Of a DNA stretch of 64,000 nucleotides, positions 1 through 56,343 are shown piece by piece; the first letter of the stretch is position 1, and every line of letters starts with the position of its first letter. Both the position numbers and the translations under genes were made by a program. The notes under the pieces are model-generated. The model was not told the origin of the DNA, searched no databases, and saw only the letters and a program-made list of their open reading frames with translations. Source of the DNA: Eopsaltria australis (lineage: Eukaryota; Chordata; Aves; Passeriformes; Petroicidae); the NCBI GenBank assembly GCA_034509425.1, contig JAVTVJ010001131.1, positions 124,001-188,000 of the forward strand, read 5' to 3'.

Positions 1-933
1 TGCACAGAGAGAGGAATGAGTGAGGACATCTACATAAATGCAGCAGAGAGACTTTGCAGTCAGTGAGGAAAGCAGAACTGATACCTACAGGGAGGTGCAT
101 GAGAAGTGCTTCGAGAGTGAAGCTGAAAACTCTTTTGGAGAACCATGGTTGGGGACTGAGCTAATAAATTCCCTGTAATATATGAAGATATAGCCCAAAG
201 GGGGGATGTGAGGTTCTAATTGCAGCCAATGAACTGAAATACCTGGGTAAAGAAAAGTAGGTGTTGAAAAAGTACAGCCTGATGAGAAACTAGAACCAAG
301 AGAGAGGAGAGGCTGTGACCCAGAGCCCTGGTCCCAGGGGGAATGCCAGAGAACCTGAGTTGTCAGGAGAACCTGTGTTACTAAGCACAGAAGAAGGGAT
401 TTTCTTTGTTGCTGCAATTGAACTGTGCATCCTTAAAAAGGTACCCTGTGGACTGTTCATAACCCACCATAGTGGCTGTGGGAAGGCTACTGGTGTGGGA
501 GGGATCCACCATTAAGCTGGTCTTTCTTCTGGGCAGCGGCTGATGGTGAGGCAGAAGACCCATAAAAACTGTATTTTTCTTACAGAAAATCCATGGTGTA
601 AGCAAAAGAGACTTCTCTCCCTTAAATGAACTGGAACAAGAACTATTTCTGAGGTGGTAAACTGACTGGAGGTCGAAGTGTTGTCTTTTGTATGTTGTCA
701 GGGAGAATGAAATGGAGAGGTGGGGGAAGGAGGGGTGGTCTGAGGAGTTTGTTCTGGTTTTTCTTGGTTTTTTTTCTTTCCCTTTGTCTTAGGTATATTA
801 ATAAACTTTCTTTATAAAGTTTGAGCCTGCTTTGCCTACTCCTAATCCTCATCTCACAACAAACATCAAGTAATTTGGGTAAGTGTGCTGGCATTTAGCC
901 ACATACCTGAATAGGCGAACTGAAACCACTACA
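1..933 (+). mobile_element. ERV LTR, family A, 3' part, cut by the window edge
   Basis: Aligns by eye with 33,427-34,227 plus 41,444-41,565 and shares the final block ending CACTACA, with CA at 932-933. It has the AATAAA-like region and a run of oligo-T before 800. The left end and left target duplication lie outside the window; the right flank is TGCAT. Confidence 0.75.
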
Positions 934-1152
934 TGCATTTAAAAAAATTGACTAAAGGAATGTGAAATGCTCTTCAGTTTTAAGAGTTCCATTACTTTTT
1001 AATATCCTCTCTTACTCATATAAATTCCTCAGCCCATGATATATGTGCTCCAATATCATTCAGGATGCAAGGAAGGATCTGAATAGGGACTGGTTTACTT
1101 ATGATTCAGCAAGAAAAAGAAAAGCCAAAAAAGAAAAAACCAAAGCAGACTA

Positions 1153-2533
1153 TCTGAAAGAAGGGCCAGAAGGACAATCTGGGGAACTACAGGCCTGTCA
1201 GCCTGACCTTGGTACCAGAGAATGTCATGGAGCAGATCGTCTTGAGTGCCATCAAGTGGCACATACAAGACAACCAGGGGATCATGCCCAGCCAGCATGG
1301 GTTTAGGAAAGGCAGGCCCTGCTTAAATGACCTTATCTCCCTCTGTGACAGGGTGACCCACTTAGTGGATGAGGGAAAGGCTGGGAATGTTGTCTACCTA
1401 GACCTAGTAAAGCCTTTGACACCATTTCCCACAGCATTTTCCTGGAGAAACTGGCTGCCTATGGCTCAGACAGGTGCACTCTTTCTTGAGTAAAAACCTG
1501 TCTGGACAGCCAGGCCCAGAGAGTTGTGGGGAATGGAGTTACATCCAGATAGCAGTCAGTCACTAGTGGGGTTCCCCAAGGCTCAGTACTGGGGCCAGTT
1601 CTGTTTAATATCTTTATCAATGATGTGGATGAGGGGATTGAGTACACACTCAGTAAGTTTGCAGATGACACCAGGTTGGGTGGGAGTGTTGATCTGCTCG
1701 AGGGTAGGAAGACTGCAGAGGAATCTGGACAGGCTGGATTGATGGGCTGAGGCAAATGGTATGAGGTTAAACAAGGTCAAGTGCCAGGTCCTGCACTTGG
1801 GTCACAACAACCCCACGCAGCACTACAGGATGGGGGGAGAATTAGCTGGAAAGTTGCTTGGCAGAAAAGGACCTGGGAGCAATGGTTGACAGCGGCTGAA
1901 CATGAGCCAGCATGTGCCCAGGTGGCCAAGAAGGCCAATGACATCCTGGACTGTATCAGCAGTAGTGTGGCCAGCAGGACTAGGGAAGTGACTGTCCCTT
2001 TGTACTGGGCACTGGTGAGGCCACACCTTGAATCCTGTGTTCAGTTTTGGGCCCCTCAAAACAAGACAGACACTGAGGTGCTGGAGTGTGTCCAGAGAAG
2101 GACAATGGAGATGGTGAAAGGTCTAGAGCACAAGTCTTATGAGGAGTGGTTGAGAGAGCTGAAGGTGTTTATCCTAGAGAAAAGGAGGCTCGGGAGGGAC
2201 CTTATCACTCTCTACAACTACCTGAAAGGAGGATGTAGCAAGGTGGTTGTTTGTCTCTTTTCCCAAGTAACAAACAATAGGACAAGAAGAAATGGCCACA
2301 AGTTGTGCCAGGGGAGGTTTAGATTGGATATTAGGAAAAATTTCTTCATGGAAATGGTCATCAAGCATTGGAAGAGGCTGCCCAGGGAAGTGGCTGAGTC
2401 ACCATCCCTGAAGGGATTTAAAAGAAGTGTAGATGTGGCACTGTAGATGCAGTGGACTTGGCAGCATTAGTTTAATGGTTGATGATCTTGAAGGGCTTTT
2501 CCAACCTAAATGATTCTGTGATTCTATTATTCT
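1153..2533 (+). mobile_element. CR1 LINE, 5'-truncated, reverse transcriptase part to 3' end
   Basis: Translates in broken frames to CR1 reverse transcriptase pieces, for example PSQHGFRKGRPCLNDLISLC and [20 protein letters not shown]. It ends with the CR1 3' tail of ATTCT-type repeats (GATTCTGTGATTCTATTATTCT). Frames are broken, so it is an old inactive copy inside intron 15. Confidence 0.88.
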
Positions 2534-5500
2534 AAAATATGGTAGATCCTTTATTTTTAAATGTTCAGAAAAGAATTAATTACGAAGCAGATTGCTTTGT
2601 TACCAAAATGGAAAAGACCACAAGGCCCTTTTGGAAATGGTTTAAATCAATGAAACTGGAACCACTGAACAATATGAAATGGTACCTTCAAGTTACTTTA
2701 AAATTGTAGGGATATAATGTAATGATCACTTGTAAAAGTATTTTGTTTTACTAATTATGAAAATGGCTATTGTGACTAGTGACAAAGTATACTGGTAGCA
2801 TAACTGGTGATACACCAGACAAGATGAAAGAAAAAGCCTTCGTTCAATGGCACTCATTTCGCAGGAGTTGGCTGAATGGAATATAATTTACTCCAGCAAG
2901 ATATAAAGTTAGGTAACTCTGAGAATAGAAGTTATATATAGTCCCATGAAACATGCCAGCAAGTAGGGATGCTGCAGAGAAACCACCTCTTTATACACAA
3001 ATGCAAAATAAATAATAGGATACTTTAAATAGTAAGATACTTTAGAGAGAACTAAAAAGCCATAAATGAACATGGTGCTATAACTTTGCAAAACTTAAAT
3101 CTGAAGTACTCCATTCAGATTTGGGCATTTTTTAATAGGATAGTCCCATTACTCTGCATGGGGCTAAAAGGGGGAAGACTTCAAAATAAGAACAAAGCTA
3201 AGAACATAGGCATCTTCTCAAACAGATGTTTAAACTTATGGACTATATGTCAAAGTGGAAAGAAGAATAACTGCACCAACAAGGTATTTACAGAGTAAAT
3301 GAAGACATCTGAAGTGGAATTTCATTTAAAACAAAACAAAAATCAAACTGACACCTATACAAGAGGGGTGCCAGGTAAGATAACTGATGAAACAAGTAAA
3401 ACTTGGATATAAAAACACAAGTACATTTAGAGAAAATACACAGCAGGAAAATAAGAGGCAAAACAAGGTTGAGAAATTAAAAATGTGTCTCTTCTGTCTA
3501 GTAGTCTAATCAGTCCGTTTTTTACAGTCTTTTAAAGCTACTATGCAAATAGATTATACTGTGCAAACTTTTATCACAATAACTCACTACATAATTTGAA
3601 ACTCCAATTACTTCTAGCTCCAAAAAACTTCAATTTGAAAAATAATTTTACTAAAAAGAATTACAGTTTAAGTGCACAGAAGAGAATCGTATTCAGTGCT
3701 GGAAATGTCAATCTAAAATGTGCTACTACTAGGTATCATATGAATATCCTTGAAACTTAAAAAGACTAAGAAGTTGTAAGACACCTAATTGCACTGAGAA
3801 TACATTGACTGGAAAAAATGTATCAAGGAAACTCTTGTAATACTTAATCTGTGAATTTTTGCATCTGTTTTATGTTTCAGGATTAACCCCTTAAATAGTC
3901 TTTAACTAAATTCAGATGCCTAACCTACCACTCTGTTAAGCTAAGACAAAAAAAGTTTAATTAATTTACAAAACACAAGCACGAATTATTACCCTATATA
4001 ACTTAATTTATTACTACCCTAAATATAAGGGGTTAATCTTCAGTTAGACATGCTGTGTCCACACTACTCCTTCATTAAAAGTTAACAGGCATATCAATTT
4101 TACTAAGTTTTATTATGCAAAATACATTTTACCCAGTCAACTATTTGTAAACTAGTGTGAACACTGCTTAATTCTAGGATAGAGACAAAAAGAAAAAACC
4201 CTGAAGTAACAGTAGGTGCTAGGACTATGCATCCAAACCTTTCCTTTGTAAAGTATGGCAGGTGTGACACTGAGCTTTAGAAAATCTTGGTCAAAAATCC
4301 TTCCGATGTCTTGGCAGCAACCCCTGACAGGAATCAAGACCCTTTGCTAGAAAGCTTAGGACTGGGGCTGTTAGCTAAGGATAAAAAAAAAAAGACACGT
4401 GCGCACGTATATATATATATATGCTTTTATAAATATGTACACTTTGTTTGCTGAAGGAAAGACTCCACAGCTGGGTTAGCGCCCTTTGAATATATCAGAT
4501 TTGGTAAACTGTCAAATGCACAATACTGTAAGGAATGGTAGCTATGTGGTTAACAATTTTATTTCACAGTGGTTTTGGTTTGGTTTTCTTTAGCCTTTTA
4601 TCATGTAATGGGATTATTACACATCAAACATGTTTCTATTCCACATGCGAGTCTCAGTCTCATCTTTACTCAAACTGCAGGCTAAAAATAAAAAAAAACT
4701 TTAAACCATTGTAAGACAGAGCATGAGGAGCTGCAGTAAGAAAAAACACAAACACATACTATTACACTGCAGCAAATAAGCAGTCTTCGTAATAAGGCCT
4801 TCTTTGCTGCAATAATTTGCAATTCAGTCTTCTATTTGCTCTAGCTTCAAAAGTGAACTTTTTATACTGCTCAGTGTCTTGAAAAGAAATCTAACTTGAT
4901 TTTGCTTGCCTAGAGGCAGTACTCCAGCAGTGAATAAACTCATTTTAACTCAAGTGTGGGTCAGACAAAAGTACAGATTTGTTTCCTTTAGGTGGCATAA
5001 ATAAAGGGATTGATCATAATAATTTGAAATATGTTTTTAGTCTACATCATAGAATTTTAGGCCAGAAAATGGAAATTTAGTATTGTGGCAGGATCAGTAT
5101 TGCACTTTTTCACAGTATGTTAATAAACAAACATGGTGTTTAAGGTTAATTTAATTTAATGCTTAATGTAATTTAATAATCAAATATTTTAAAGCATTCT
5201 TTATGAGCTTAAATAATACATGAAGTCTGATTCAGCACAAACAAATTAAAAGTCATGTTATACTTAAGATTTTCAAAAAACAAGTAAACTGATTGGGTGT
5301 GACAGTATACGTACAAAGAGTTTATAACTAGGAATAATATATAAAGCTCAAAAATCATGTACAAAGCACTCTTTAAGACTCTTCAGAAGTAATCCAAACT
5401 AGAGAATGTATCTTGGTATTTTTCTTTCTGATTATGTAGGATGACTTTGTTAACACAGCTTGCTTACAATGCATTAGTCATAGCTACAGAACATTTACTA

Positions 5501-6536
5501 ATGCAATATAAAAATCTCAAGTAATTTTGAGGACATGTAATAATGAGATGAAATAAAAAAAGTCTCTGTGGCTTATATTAATACATATATACGCAAGCAC
5601 AAGTATACATACATACAATTTTTTTCAACCTGCATAGAAGTGTTAAGACAGCCTCAGATTTGCTGTATGTAGGTTCACTGTCAAACACCAGAACTCTGTT
5701 TGCCATGATATCTTTCAACTATGAAAATACAGGATTAAAAGGAAACAAAAGTTAATTTTATCTGACCCGTAAACAAAGGGAACCAATGTACTATAAACAT
5801 TAATTATGCTTGTTGGTTTAAAAGCTTTTAAAGCTTGGAAAGCATTACAAAACAGACTGTAAAGCAACATTGCTGGCACCAGAGAAACTGTGAACTTCAG
5901 AAATGTAATTTTACTTACAAACTCCACTTTCTGCTACAGCTGAAAAGACAAAGCCATTTCTTATTTTCCTAGTCTGAGTTTGCCAGTTGGATAGAAGACT
6001 GGTTGCAGTATCAGGAGCCTAAATATATTCAAAAATCACTCCAGAACAAAAAGCAACCTCAGAGCGCTGGAAAAAAAATTACATCTTTAAAAATTATAAG
6101 CACTGTTACCATCAAAAATATTATAAAAGTACATTTGAAGTGGTGCTGCTATTTGGAATATGTAAACGATGGTAATACTGATCCAGCTAAAATTTGAAAA
6201 TGTGATCTTTCTTTTAGGGCAGGACTGCATTAGAAAGCCAGTTTATAGCCAATTGTTATAAAATACTTAGTTTTCCAAATAATTTTATAAGAGAGGGGGA
6301 AAAAAATCAAGTTTGTACCTTTTCCAGAAAGCTGAGGTTGGACTTTAAGTTAATATTTTTAAAAATTAAATGCATCATATAAGCATTTTTATAGTGAATT
6401 GTTCTCTACCAAGACTGCTTGTTGAAAAACAAGGTTTTGATCAAGCACATTAGTTATGCCAGCATGTTGCCTTCTAGGACCTCAATGCCATCTTAAGCAG
6501 AATAGATAGAAGTAACATCTTTAACAACTTCCCAAC
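2534..6536. other. ZFR intron 15, no gene seen
   Basis: AT-rich single-copy-looking intron sequence with a small alternating purine/pyrimidine patch at 4,396-4,421. No further DZF-coding exon and no recognisable repeat were found. Confidence 0.7.
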
Positions 6537-49653
<43,117 letters not shown>

Positions 49654-49811
49654 GAGTGCAAGCTAGCAAGGACAACGGCGGTTGAACTCTCAACTCTCAC
49701 CCCCCTCCTCACCGCCGCGTTCGCTCACTCCCTTCCCCCCTCCACACACACCTACAGCGACAACGGCAGTGTGGCCAGACCAAGGCCGTGCGCACGCGCG
49801 AGATGTGTGAA

Positions 49812-49952
49812 GGGCTGCTAGAAGTTGTAGTTCAGCCAATGGCTACGCCCCCGCTCGCAGAAGAGCACCCCCGATATCGTGTAGGCCGCCACCACACTTG
49901 GGGCGCGAATCCTCATGCGTGGGATGTTGCAAAGACTCTTGGTAGTTGTAGT
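49812..49952 (-). promoter_or_regulatory. Pair of ZNF143/SBS-like ACTACAAC sites upstream of ZFR
   Basis: On the minus strand both copies read AACTACAAC, one followed by TTCTAGCAG (49,832-49,812) and one by TACCAAGAG (49,953-49,932). This resembles the ZNF143 core ACTACAAYTCCCAG. Both copies have the same orientation, 120 bases apart. Assignment to a factor is inference. Confidence 0.45.
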
Positions 49953-50069
49953 TCCCCTCGCTGAGGCCTGGGCGCGAGGAAGAGCTGTTCTTAGAGTAAT
50001 GCTGCACGTACCATTCCTCTCGCCTGTTCCCTTTCTCTCTCCTTCCATCATCCCGTGTCACACCTACAG

Positions 50070-50490
50070 TCACACCGCATCTGTACCCGTAGACTCATAT
50101 TGCAAAGATAGGGTCGGTTTCTCATTCTTGCCTGCAAACCCACAACACACCACAGTAGTGATAGGGAAGATAGGTGTTAATGTCGTTACAAACAATTCCA
50201 TGGGTGAGGGTATGGGTGTTAACGTCTTTGAAATGGGTCTTAATGTCTCTACCAACTTCAAGCCGCAGGTTTGTTACAGAACCCCGACAGTTTGACTACT
50301 GAAACAGACAAATGGGTCTGGCACAAGCCTGAGTTTCTGAACTTTGGGTGAAAATGACAGGTTGGGGGGGGGGATATTGTGATAGGCGATTCGGGAAGGC
50401 TGTACCTTCCTAGTACTTCAGCCAATGGGGAAAGGAAGAGAGCAACATGTGTCCCTAAACTTTTGTTTTTCTATCACATGGACATCACCC
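50070..50490 (+). mobile_element. Truncated ERV 3' end (internal tail, G-rich tract, start of family D LTR)
   Basis: The tail 50,070-50,377 matches 53,700-53,981 (shared TTTGAAATGGGTCTTAATGT, AAATGACAGGTT). It ends in a run of G residues followed by an LTR starting TGTGATAGGCG at 50,378. The LTR is cut after about 110 bases. Confidence 0.7.
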
Positions 50491-50609
50491 AGGGCTTGCT
50501 CGTCATCTGTTACCTATTTCACGGGTTAAATCTCCTCTTAACAATTCCCCTCCCTCCCCCCCCCCTACTGCTGCCTAAGCTCCTTTTTAAAGAAATATAA
50601 CTCCTTTGG

Positions 50610-51164
50610 TAACAGGTGAATGCACCCAAAGGACCTGTGACCTCATGGAGAGTCCATGCTGGAGGAGTTCATGAAGAATTGCAGCCTGTGGAAAGGACCC
50701 ATAGTGGAGAAGTTTGTGGAGAACTGTCTCCTGTGGGTGGGACCCCACACTGAAGCAGGGAAAGAACATGAGGAGGAAGAAGCAGCAGAGACAAGGTGTG
50801 ATAGTAACCGACTACAACCCCCATTCCCTATCCTCCTGCCATCCTGGGGGGAGGGGCAGGAGTGAAGTTGAGCCTGGGAAGAAGGGAGGGGTGGGGGGGA
50901 AGGTGTTTTAAGATTTGTTCTTATTTCTCATTATCCTACTCTCTTGCTAATTGGTAATAGCCATTGGTAATAAATTAAATTAATTTCTTGAAGTTTAATA
51001 TGTTGTGCCCATGATGGTAATTACTGAGTGATCTCTCCTTGTCTGAAAATATAATGAAAGACTCATGAGTCATTATATTTTCTCTCCCCTGTCCAGCTGA
51101 GGACAGAAGTGATAAAGCAGCTTTGGTGAGCATCTGGCATCCAGCCAAGGTCAAACCCACCACA
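50610..51164 (+). mobile_element. LTR fragment, 3' part, A-related large family
   Basis: Resembles the 3' half of the LTR at 19,627-21,337 (GTCTCCTGTGGG-type blocks, AATAAATT near 50,968, end GGTCAAACCCACCACA). Confidence 0.65.
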
Positions 51165-52904
51165 CAGCTGCGAGTAAAGTATAGCAACTTATGATGCCAA
51201 ACATCCTTGCCAATTCACTGGTTATTAATATTAGCTTTGCATAGGAACTATATAGTATTGTACCTCTTGTTCTTTCTTATCCTAATCAAGCACAATAGGA
51301 AAAGGATTCTGCATGGGAAAAGGAATACGTTTCCAACTTCTGTGGTTCACTCTCAAAGTGCTTTTCTGCGAAGAAAGCAGCAATTGTGTGATGAAAATGC
51401 TTAGAAAAACAAAAGCCCAAATCCTGAAGCTATATTCAAGAGTACTTCAGGAGAGGGCTCTACACAAGTTTTCTACAGGAGAACTTACTCTGCCACAAGG
51501 ACCACAGTCGATTTGAGATACATAAATGAGATTGCTATACTGTCCTCACCTTGTTTTTATGAAAAATTGTTCACAACTGGACCATAGCATTTGGATGAAA
51601 AGGAAATAGAAGTTTTCTTTGTTCCAGTGTCTTTCAACTTCTCAGTTATAAACCTTCCAATATATTGATAAATATACATATTCAATACACATTTCATTAA
51701 AATATAAGCATTTATATACACACACTTTTTAACACTGTACCACTAAAGTTATATTTTGCAAGTGTTAAAGCCTGCAATTGCCTATTCCTTTGCAGATTTC
51801 TTTTTCACAATAAAGATTTCTGTCTTAAGTTTCATAACTTTTTTCCTCCAAGTAATTTCTAGTCATTTTAATTCAAATATTCCACCCTACATCTTGTGAT
51901 TTCATGTCTGCATACACCTCCTGTTGGGCAGCCTGATTCAGCTGCGGTTTCAGCAGAAGTTTCAGATTACTTTTCCGGTTGAATTTTGCATACCAAATAT
52001 TCAGTGCACATATCACTTTAAAAAGATTACAACATACTTTATGAGAAGTCACACTTACCAAGTGTAACAAAAAAAATTAAGGTTTCTCATTTTCTTGGAA
52101 GAAAAATCCACAGTAGTATTATGCAAGTCTTTCCCTCAGTTTCCTAATAAGAACCTGATGTTTCCTGGTGACTGAACTATCACATAACATCTATTTAACA
52201 TATAACTACATTACTACTAGTTCACAGGATCAGATTCATAATCTATACTTAAAAAACATAAAAGAAGACTGCATCTCTAAGATATATATCAGATTTGCTT
52301 CAAAATGTAATAAAAATAAATTCAGATTAGATCCTCTAGGGCATTTTGAACTTCACCTATTTCTGTACCCATAACTGGAAGGAACATAAATGGAGTGATA
52401 AAGTGCAAATCATGTGGCAGAGAGAGAAAGGCAGAAAAGCTTTAGTGAAATGTTCAAAAGATTATTTTTTTATAGGACAAAAAATCCTCCATCTCTGTTT
52501 CTATTAAGATTCCAGAAGAACAGCCAAGAATTTCCCAAATGACAACGTGCACTGAAAAGCAAAACTTTAATTTCAGATTGAATAGTACAGCTACTTTATT
52601 TGTCCAATGTTCAATGCATCTAAAAATTATCAGAGACAAAAATGGCAAGCTAGCAATCAGAAAAATAAAACTTTGACCTTTATGAAATAAAATATGGCGA
52701 GAAAAAGTACCAAATAGCATGCAATGTCATAATTATGGTATCTTAATATTACTAAATCTCATCATAAAGCAAAGAAAGTAGAGGCTCAAATATGTAATGT
52801 GAGAAGACAACATGAAACCACTCAAGCTCCAACAGCATGCTTGGCCTATTGCAGTTTGTAAAGGCTGCTAAAAGTCTTCTCCTTTCACAAAGATGAGGGC
52901 AGGA
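51165..52904. other. Intergenic sequence upstream of ZFR, nothing recognised
   Basis: AT-rich, single-copy-looking sequence. No convincing exon or repeat family. Confidence 0.6.
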
Positions 52905-52909
52905 GACCC

Positions 52910-53601
52910 TGTCCTAGGTTGACTGTATGATGCTTGTATCCCCAATCGTCTGTCCTGCTTATGCCGAGTATTAAGTTCTGTAACTTTAAGTTAGGCCCAA
53001 AGAGAGAGAGAGTGAAGAGAGTGAAAGAAAGAGAGAAAACGCACACAGTTTGTCTACAGGAGTTACACCTTACTCCCCCAGAAATTCCTTCAGAAACTGC
53101 GCTCGAAGCAGAGACAGAAAAAATAGAGATAAGCTCTCTGTGTGCTCTTAGAGTTCGCAGCTGAGTGCTCTCAGAAATCTCTCGGCTTTTGCAGAGAGAG
53201 AGTGACTTTATTTTTTTTACTAGTTTATTTCTTCTGAAACTGGTCAGCATCTCTGTAGTCCAAGACATCAGGACAATCCCCCCGGGGGCCCCCCGACTCT
53301 GCAGCCGGGCATGGCCATCGGCCCCAGCCTCTGGAGGGACTGAGGCTGACACAGCCGCACCCACAGAAAGACTCCGGATCCACCATCTCTTCAGAGAAAG
53401 GAGAGGTTTCATTGTTTTATATCATTCAATTTTTGTTTCCAAACTTGTGAATATTCTACTTATTAAATAAATAGTTTTTTCCACTTTTTCTCTAAGAAAA
53501 TCTTTTCCCAAACCGGTTTGGGGGAGGAGTGACTGAAATTGGCTTGTCTAGAGGAGACCCCCTTAAAAGTCTCCTCCTAACATTTACCCTAAACTAAGAC
53601 A
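52910..53601 (+). mobile_element. Solo LTR (692 bp), TSD GACCC
   Basis: Begins TGTCCTAGG and ends AAACTAAGACA. Perfect GACCC duplications lie at 52,905-52,909 and 53,602-53,606. AATAAA near 53,465. A GC-rich patch with a run of C residues is near 53,278. Confidence 0.9.
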
Positions 53602-53639
53602 GACCCTTTCTCCACCTCCCCTCCAAACAGGTGTAATTT

Positions 53640-54345
53640 TGGTGTATCTCAAAAGGTATTGCATACTTGTTTAGATGAACTAAACCTACCACCCCTCAAA
53701 TCCTGACACAGGAAATGGCATCAGCAGGGCACATATGATGCAGTGTTCAGGTGTAAACATGCTACAGAAGTAGGCAATGAGAGGGAAGATGTGTGCTAAT
53801 GTCTTTACAAATAATTTGATGGATGTTAAAGTCTTTGAAATGGGTCTTAATGTTTCTACTGACTTCAAGCAGCAGGTTTCTTATCGGGCCCAGACAGTTT
53901 GGCTCCTGAAATAGAGAAGGGTCTTCACAAGCCTGAACTTCTGGACTTCGGGGGAAATGACAGGTTCAAGGGGGGGGAGTATGTGGTAGGCGGTTCGGGA
54001 AGGCTGTACCTTCCTAGTACCTCAGTCAATGGGGAAAGGAAGAGGGCAACATATGGCTGGGAGTTTAGGATAAAAGGAAGGCTGTGCCCTGTGAAACCTC
54101 GAGAGAGAAAATTCCGCGGGCATGTGCCCCAGTGGGCTCTCTCCCTTTATTCAAATAAAGTTGCAGGACTCCTCTGTCTCCTTTTTGGACATAAACCTCT
54201 GGTATTTGTGGATTTTTCTGACAATGGAGGCTTGGTCTGTGTCCGGCATGTGGCAAGAGGAGCTGGAGGCACGCCTCACCCAGTTTCAGTGATCAGCTCC
54301 CTTTGGTGCTGGCCAGCACTGGGCAGTTGAAGCCCAAAACTGGGC
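53640..54345 (+). mobile_element. ERV remnant: internal 3' tail, family D LTR, primer-site-like leader
   Basis: The internal tail (53,640-53,981) ends with a G-run. The LTR runs 53,982-54,223 (TGTGGTAGGCGG to TTTCTGACA, AATAAA near 54,154). Next comes ATGGAGGCTTGGTCTGTGTC, which looks like a diverged proline-type primer binding site, and a short leader. Confidence 0.6.
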
Positions 54346-54352
54346 AAGAAAA

Positions 54353-54880
54353 TGAAACTCTTTAGCCAGATGGCTACAGAGCAGGTATTTGTTTATTCAG
54401 CGCTGGGAGTGAGGGGGATCTTTCCGCCAAAAACTCACTCGATCTTCTCTAGCCTTCAGTTACATTTTAAAAGTTCTTCCACACAACGTCACAATTGCAA
54501 CATATCATTAGCATACTCATATTTGCATAAAGTTGTGTCATGGTTTTACAACAGTTTGTTGCTTTCACACATGCGTCAGTTCCTTCTGTGGTGGTCATCA
54601 GTCTCCTGGTGGTCTTTTGATGAAGGCTTCTGTAGACTTCCTCATATTTGAACTTTTTACCTCTATCTTCAGCACATGCCTGGTGCTTCTTGTTTTTTCA
54701 GTCTAACCTGTTTTTAGCTAATTTTGCAGTTTGCAAGTTTTGTTAAAACTCACTATCTTGTTCTTGATGGTGTTTGTTGTCTCACTTGCCCTGCTATCTT
54801 GCTTTCTTTGCTATCTTGCTTGCTTTACCTGCACATCTTGTTACAGTGTTACTTATGGTTAACCTTTTGCTACATGCCAC
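54353..54880 (-). mobile_element. LTR, family F, minus strand (ends approximate)
   Basis: Shares GAGCAGGTATTTGTTTATT (reverse AATAAA region) and CTTTTGATGAAGGCTTC-type blocks with 58,645-59,190. Left end probably TGAAACTC. Confidence 0.5.
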
Positions 54881-55178
54881 TTAGGATTCATGATTGATTG
54901 TGTTCCTGAGACTGCCCAGGAGACAGACGAGAGGCGAACCAAGGGGATCCATGAAGAGTCCATAGGAAAGGACCACTGGACATGGATGCCCAGAGGGGGC
55001 AGTAAGGGAAAGTCGGGAAGGGTCTTGGCAAATCTCACCGATGAATATAACTTCAGGGAGTAAAACATGGCAGGACGCCCAGGGTGGGCAACAAAGGAAA
55101 GTTGAAAAAGGGTCTTGACTAAAGGGATGACGATCTCAAAATAGCTCCGAAGGGTCCTTTAGGAGAATGTTGAGATGG

Positions 55179-55747
55179 TGTTGTGGGTTGACCCCAGCTA
55201 GGTGCCAGGTGCACACTCAGTCACTCTATCACTCCCTCTCCCACTGGGAGAGGGGAGAGAATAATATTGAAAAAGACTACCAGGGTAAGATAAGGCAGTT
55301 TTATTACAGCAGGAAAATAGAGCAAGCAAGCAGAGATTTGCGCACGCAAGAGCTGAAGAGAAAAACAATCAATCTCTACTTCCCACCAGCAGTGATGTCC
55401 GGACACTTTCTGGGAAGCAGGGCTTCAGGACGCGTAATGGTTGTTCAAGAAGGCAAACATGGACGAGTCCTGAGTGCCTCCTCCTCCTCCTCTCTTCCTT
55501 CCCTTATATATCTGAGCTGATGTCATATGGTATGGAATATCCCTTTGGCTGACTGGGGTCAGCTGGCCTGCTGGTGTCCCCTCCCAGGATCTTGCCCACC
55601 CCCATCCCCTTCAGTGGGGGAAGGAATGTCAGAGGGACAGCATAGCTTGGCAGTAGCCAAAACACTGCTCTGTTATCAACGCCAGCTACCAAAGCAAAGC
55701 ACAGCACTGTAAGGGCTGTGAGCTTTACCCCAGTCAGACACAATACG
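55179..55747 (-). mobile_element. Solo LTR (569 bp), minus strand, near-perfect TSD
   Basis: The plus strand starts TGTTGTGGGTTGACCCC and runs to CCCAGTCAGACACAATACG. The minus strand carries the polyadenylation region. Flanks GATGG (55,174-55,178) and GATGC (55,748-55,752) agree at four of five bases. Confidence 0.75.
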
Positions 55748-55789
55748 GATGCTTTGCACATTCTCCTAGAGGTAGTTAAGGACATGGGC

Positions 55790-56343
55790 AGGCAATATGG
55801 TGTATGCCCAGAGGGTGCAATATGGTGTTGGTTTGGGAAAGGATTGGTTGAAGGGGAGTGAAAGGAATGAGAAACTTGTCTTCACAAAAAACTGTGAGTG
55901 TCTGGTAGATAAGACTGGCACCCAGAGATAAAAGAAACAATGGGAAGAATTCCATTGATTGATGAATGGAAGGAGAGAGATTTACATTTAGCAAACAAAC
56001 TACAGGTCTGCTGATAAATAAAACTGAATATTGGAATATGAAAGAAACCATGAGAGGGACCATAAGAGAAAGACAAGGGGGAGATTACACATTAGAAAGG
56101 GGGGGTCTTAGGCATTAGGTGTTCCGGGAAGTCTGTACCTCTCAAATACCTCAGCCAATGGGGAAAGAGAGAAGGGCCTGTGGTCTGGAAATTAGGATAA
56201 AAGGGAGGCTGCATCCTCCAAAATTTGAGAGACCCCGGGGGAAATGCCCCATGGCCTCTCCCTTTATTTGAATAAAGTTACAGGACTCCTCTGTCTCCTT
56301 TTTGGACATAAACCTCTGGTGTTCGTGGATTAATTTCCTCACA
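55790..56343 (+). mobile_element. Truncated ERV 3' end with family D LTR
   Basis: Internal tail ending in AGAAAGGGGGGG, then an LTR-like block from about 56,111 that matches 53,990-54,223 (CCTCAGCCAATGGGGAAAG, CTCTGTCTCCTTTTTGGAC). It ends CCTCACA at 56,343. AATAAA near 56,271. Confidence 0.65.

Noticed and set aside
1..6536. Possible further ZFR exon in the left part
   Set aside because: I looked on the minus strand for the next conserved DZF segment and found nothing; the remaining exons must lie outside the window.
51873..52070. Minus-strand 65-residue open frame with a coding-like look
   Set aside because: No recognised protein, no convincing splice sites, and the length is within chance for this AT content.
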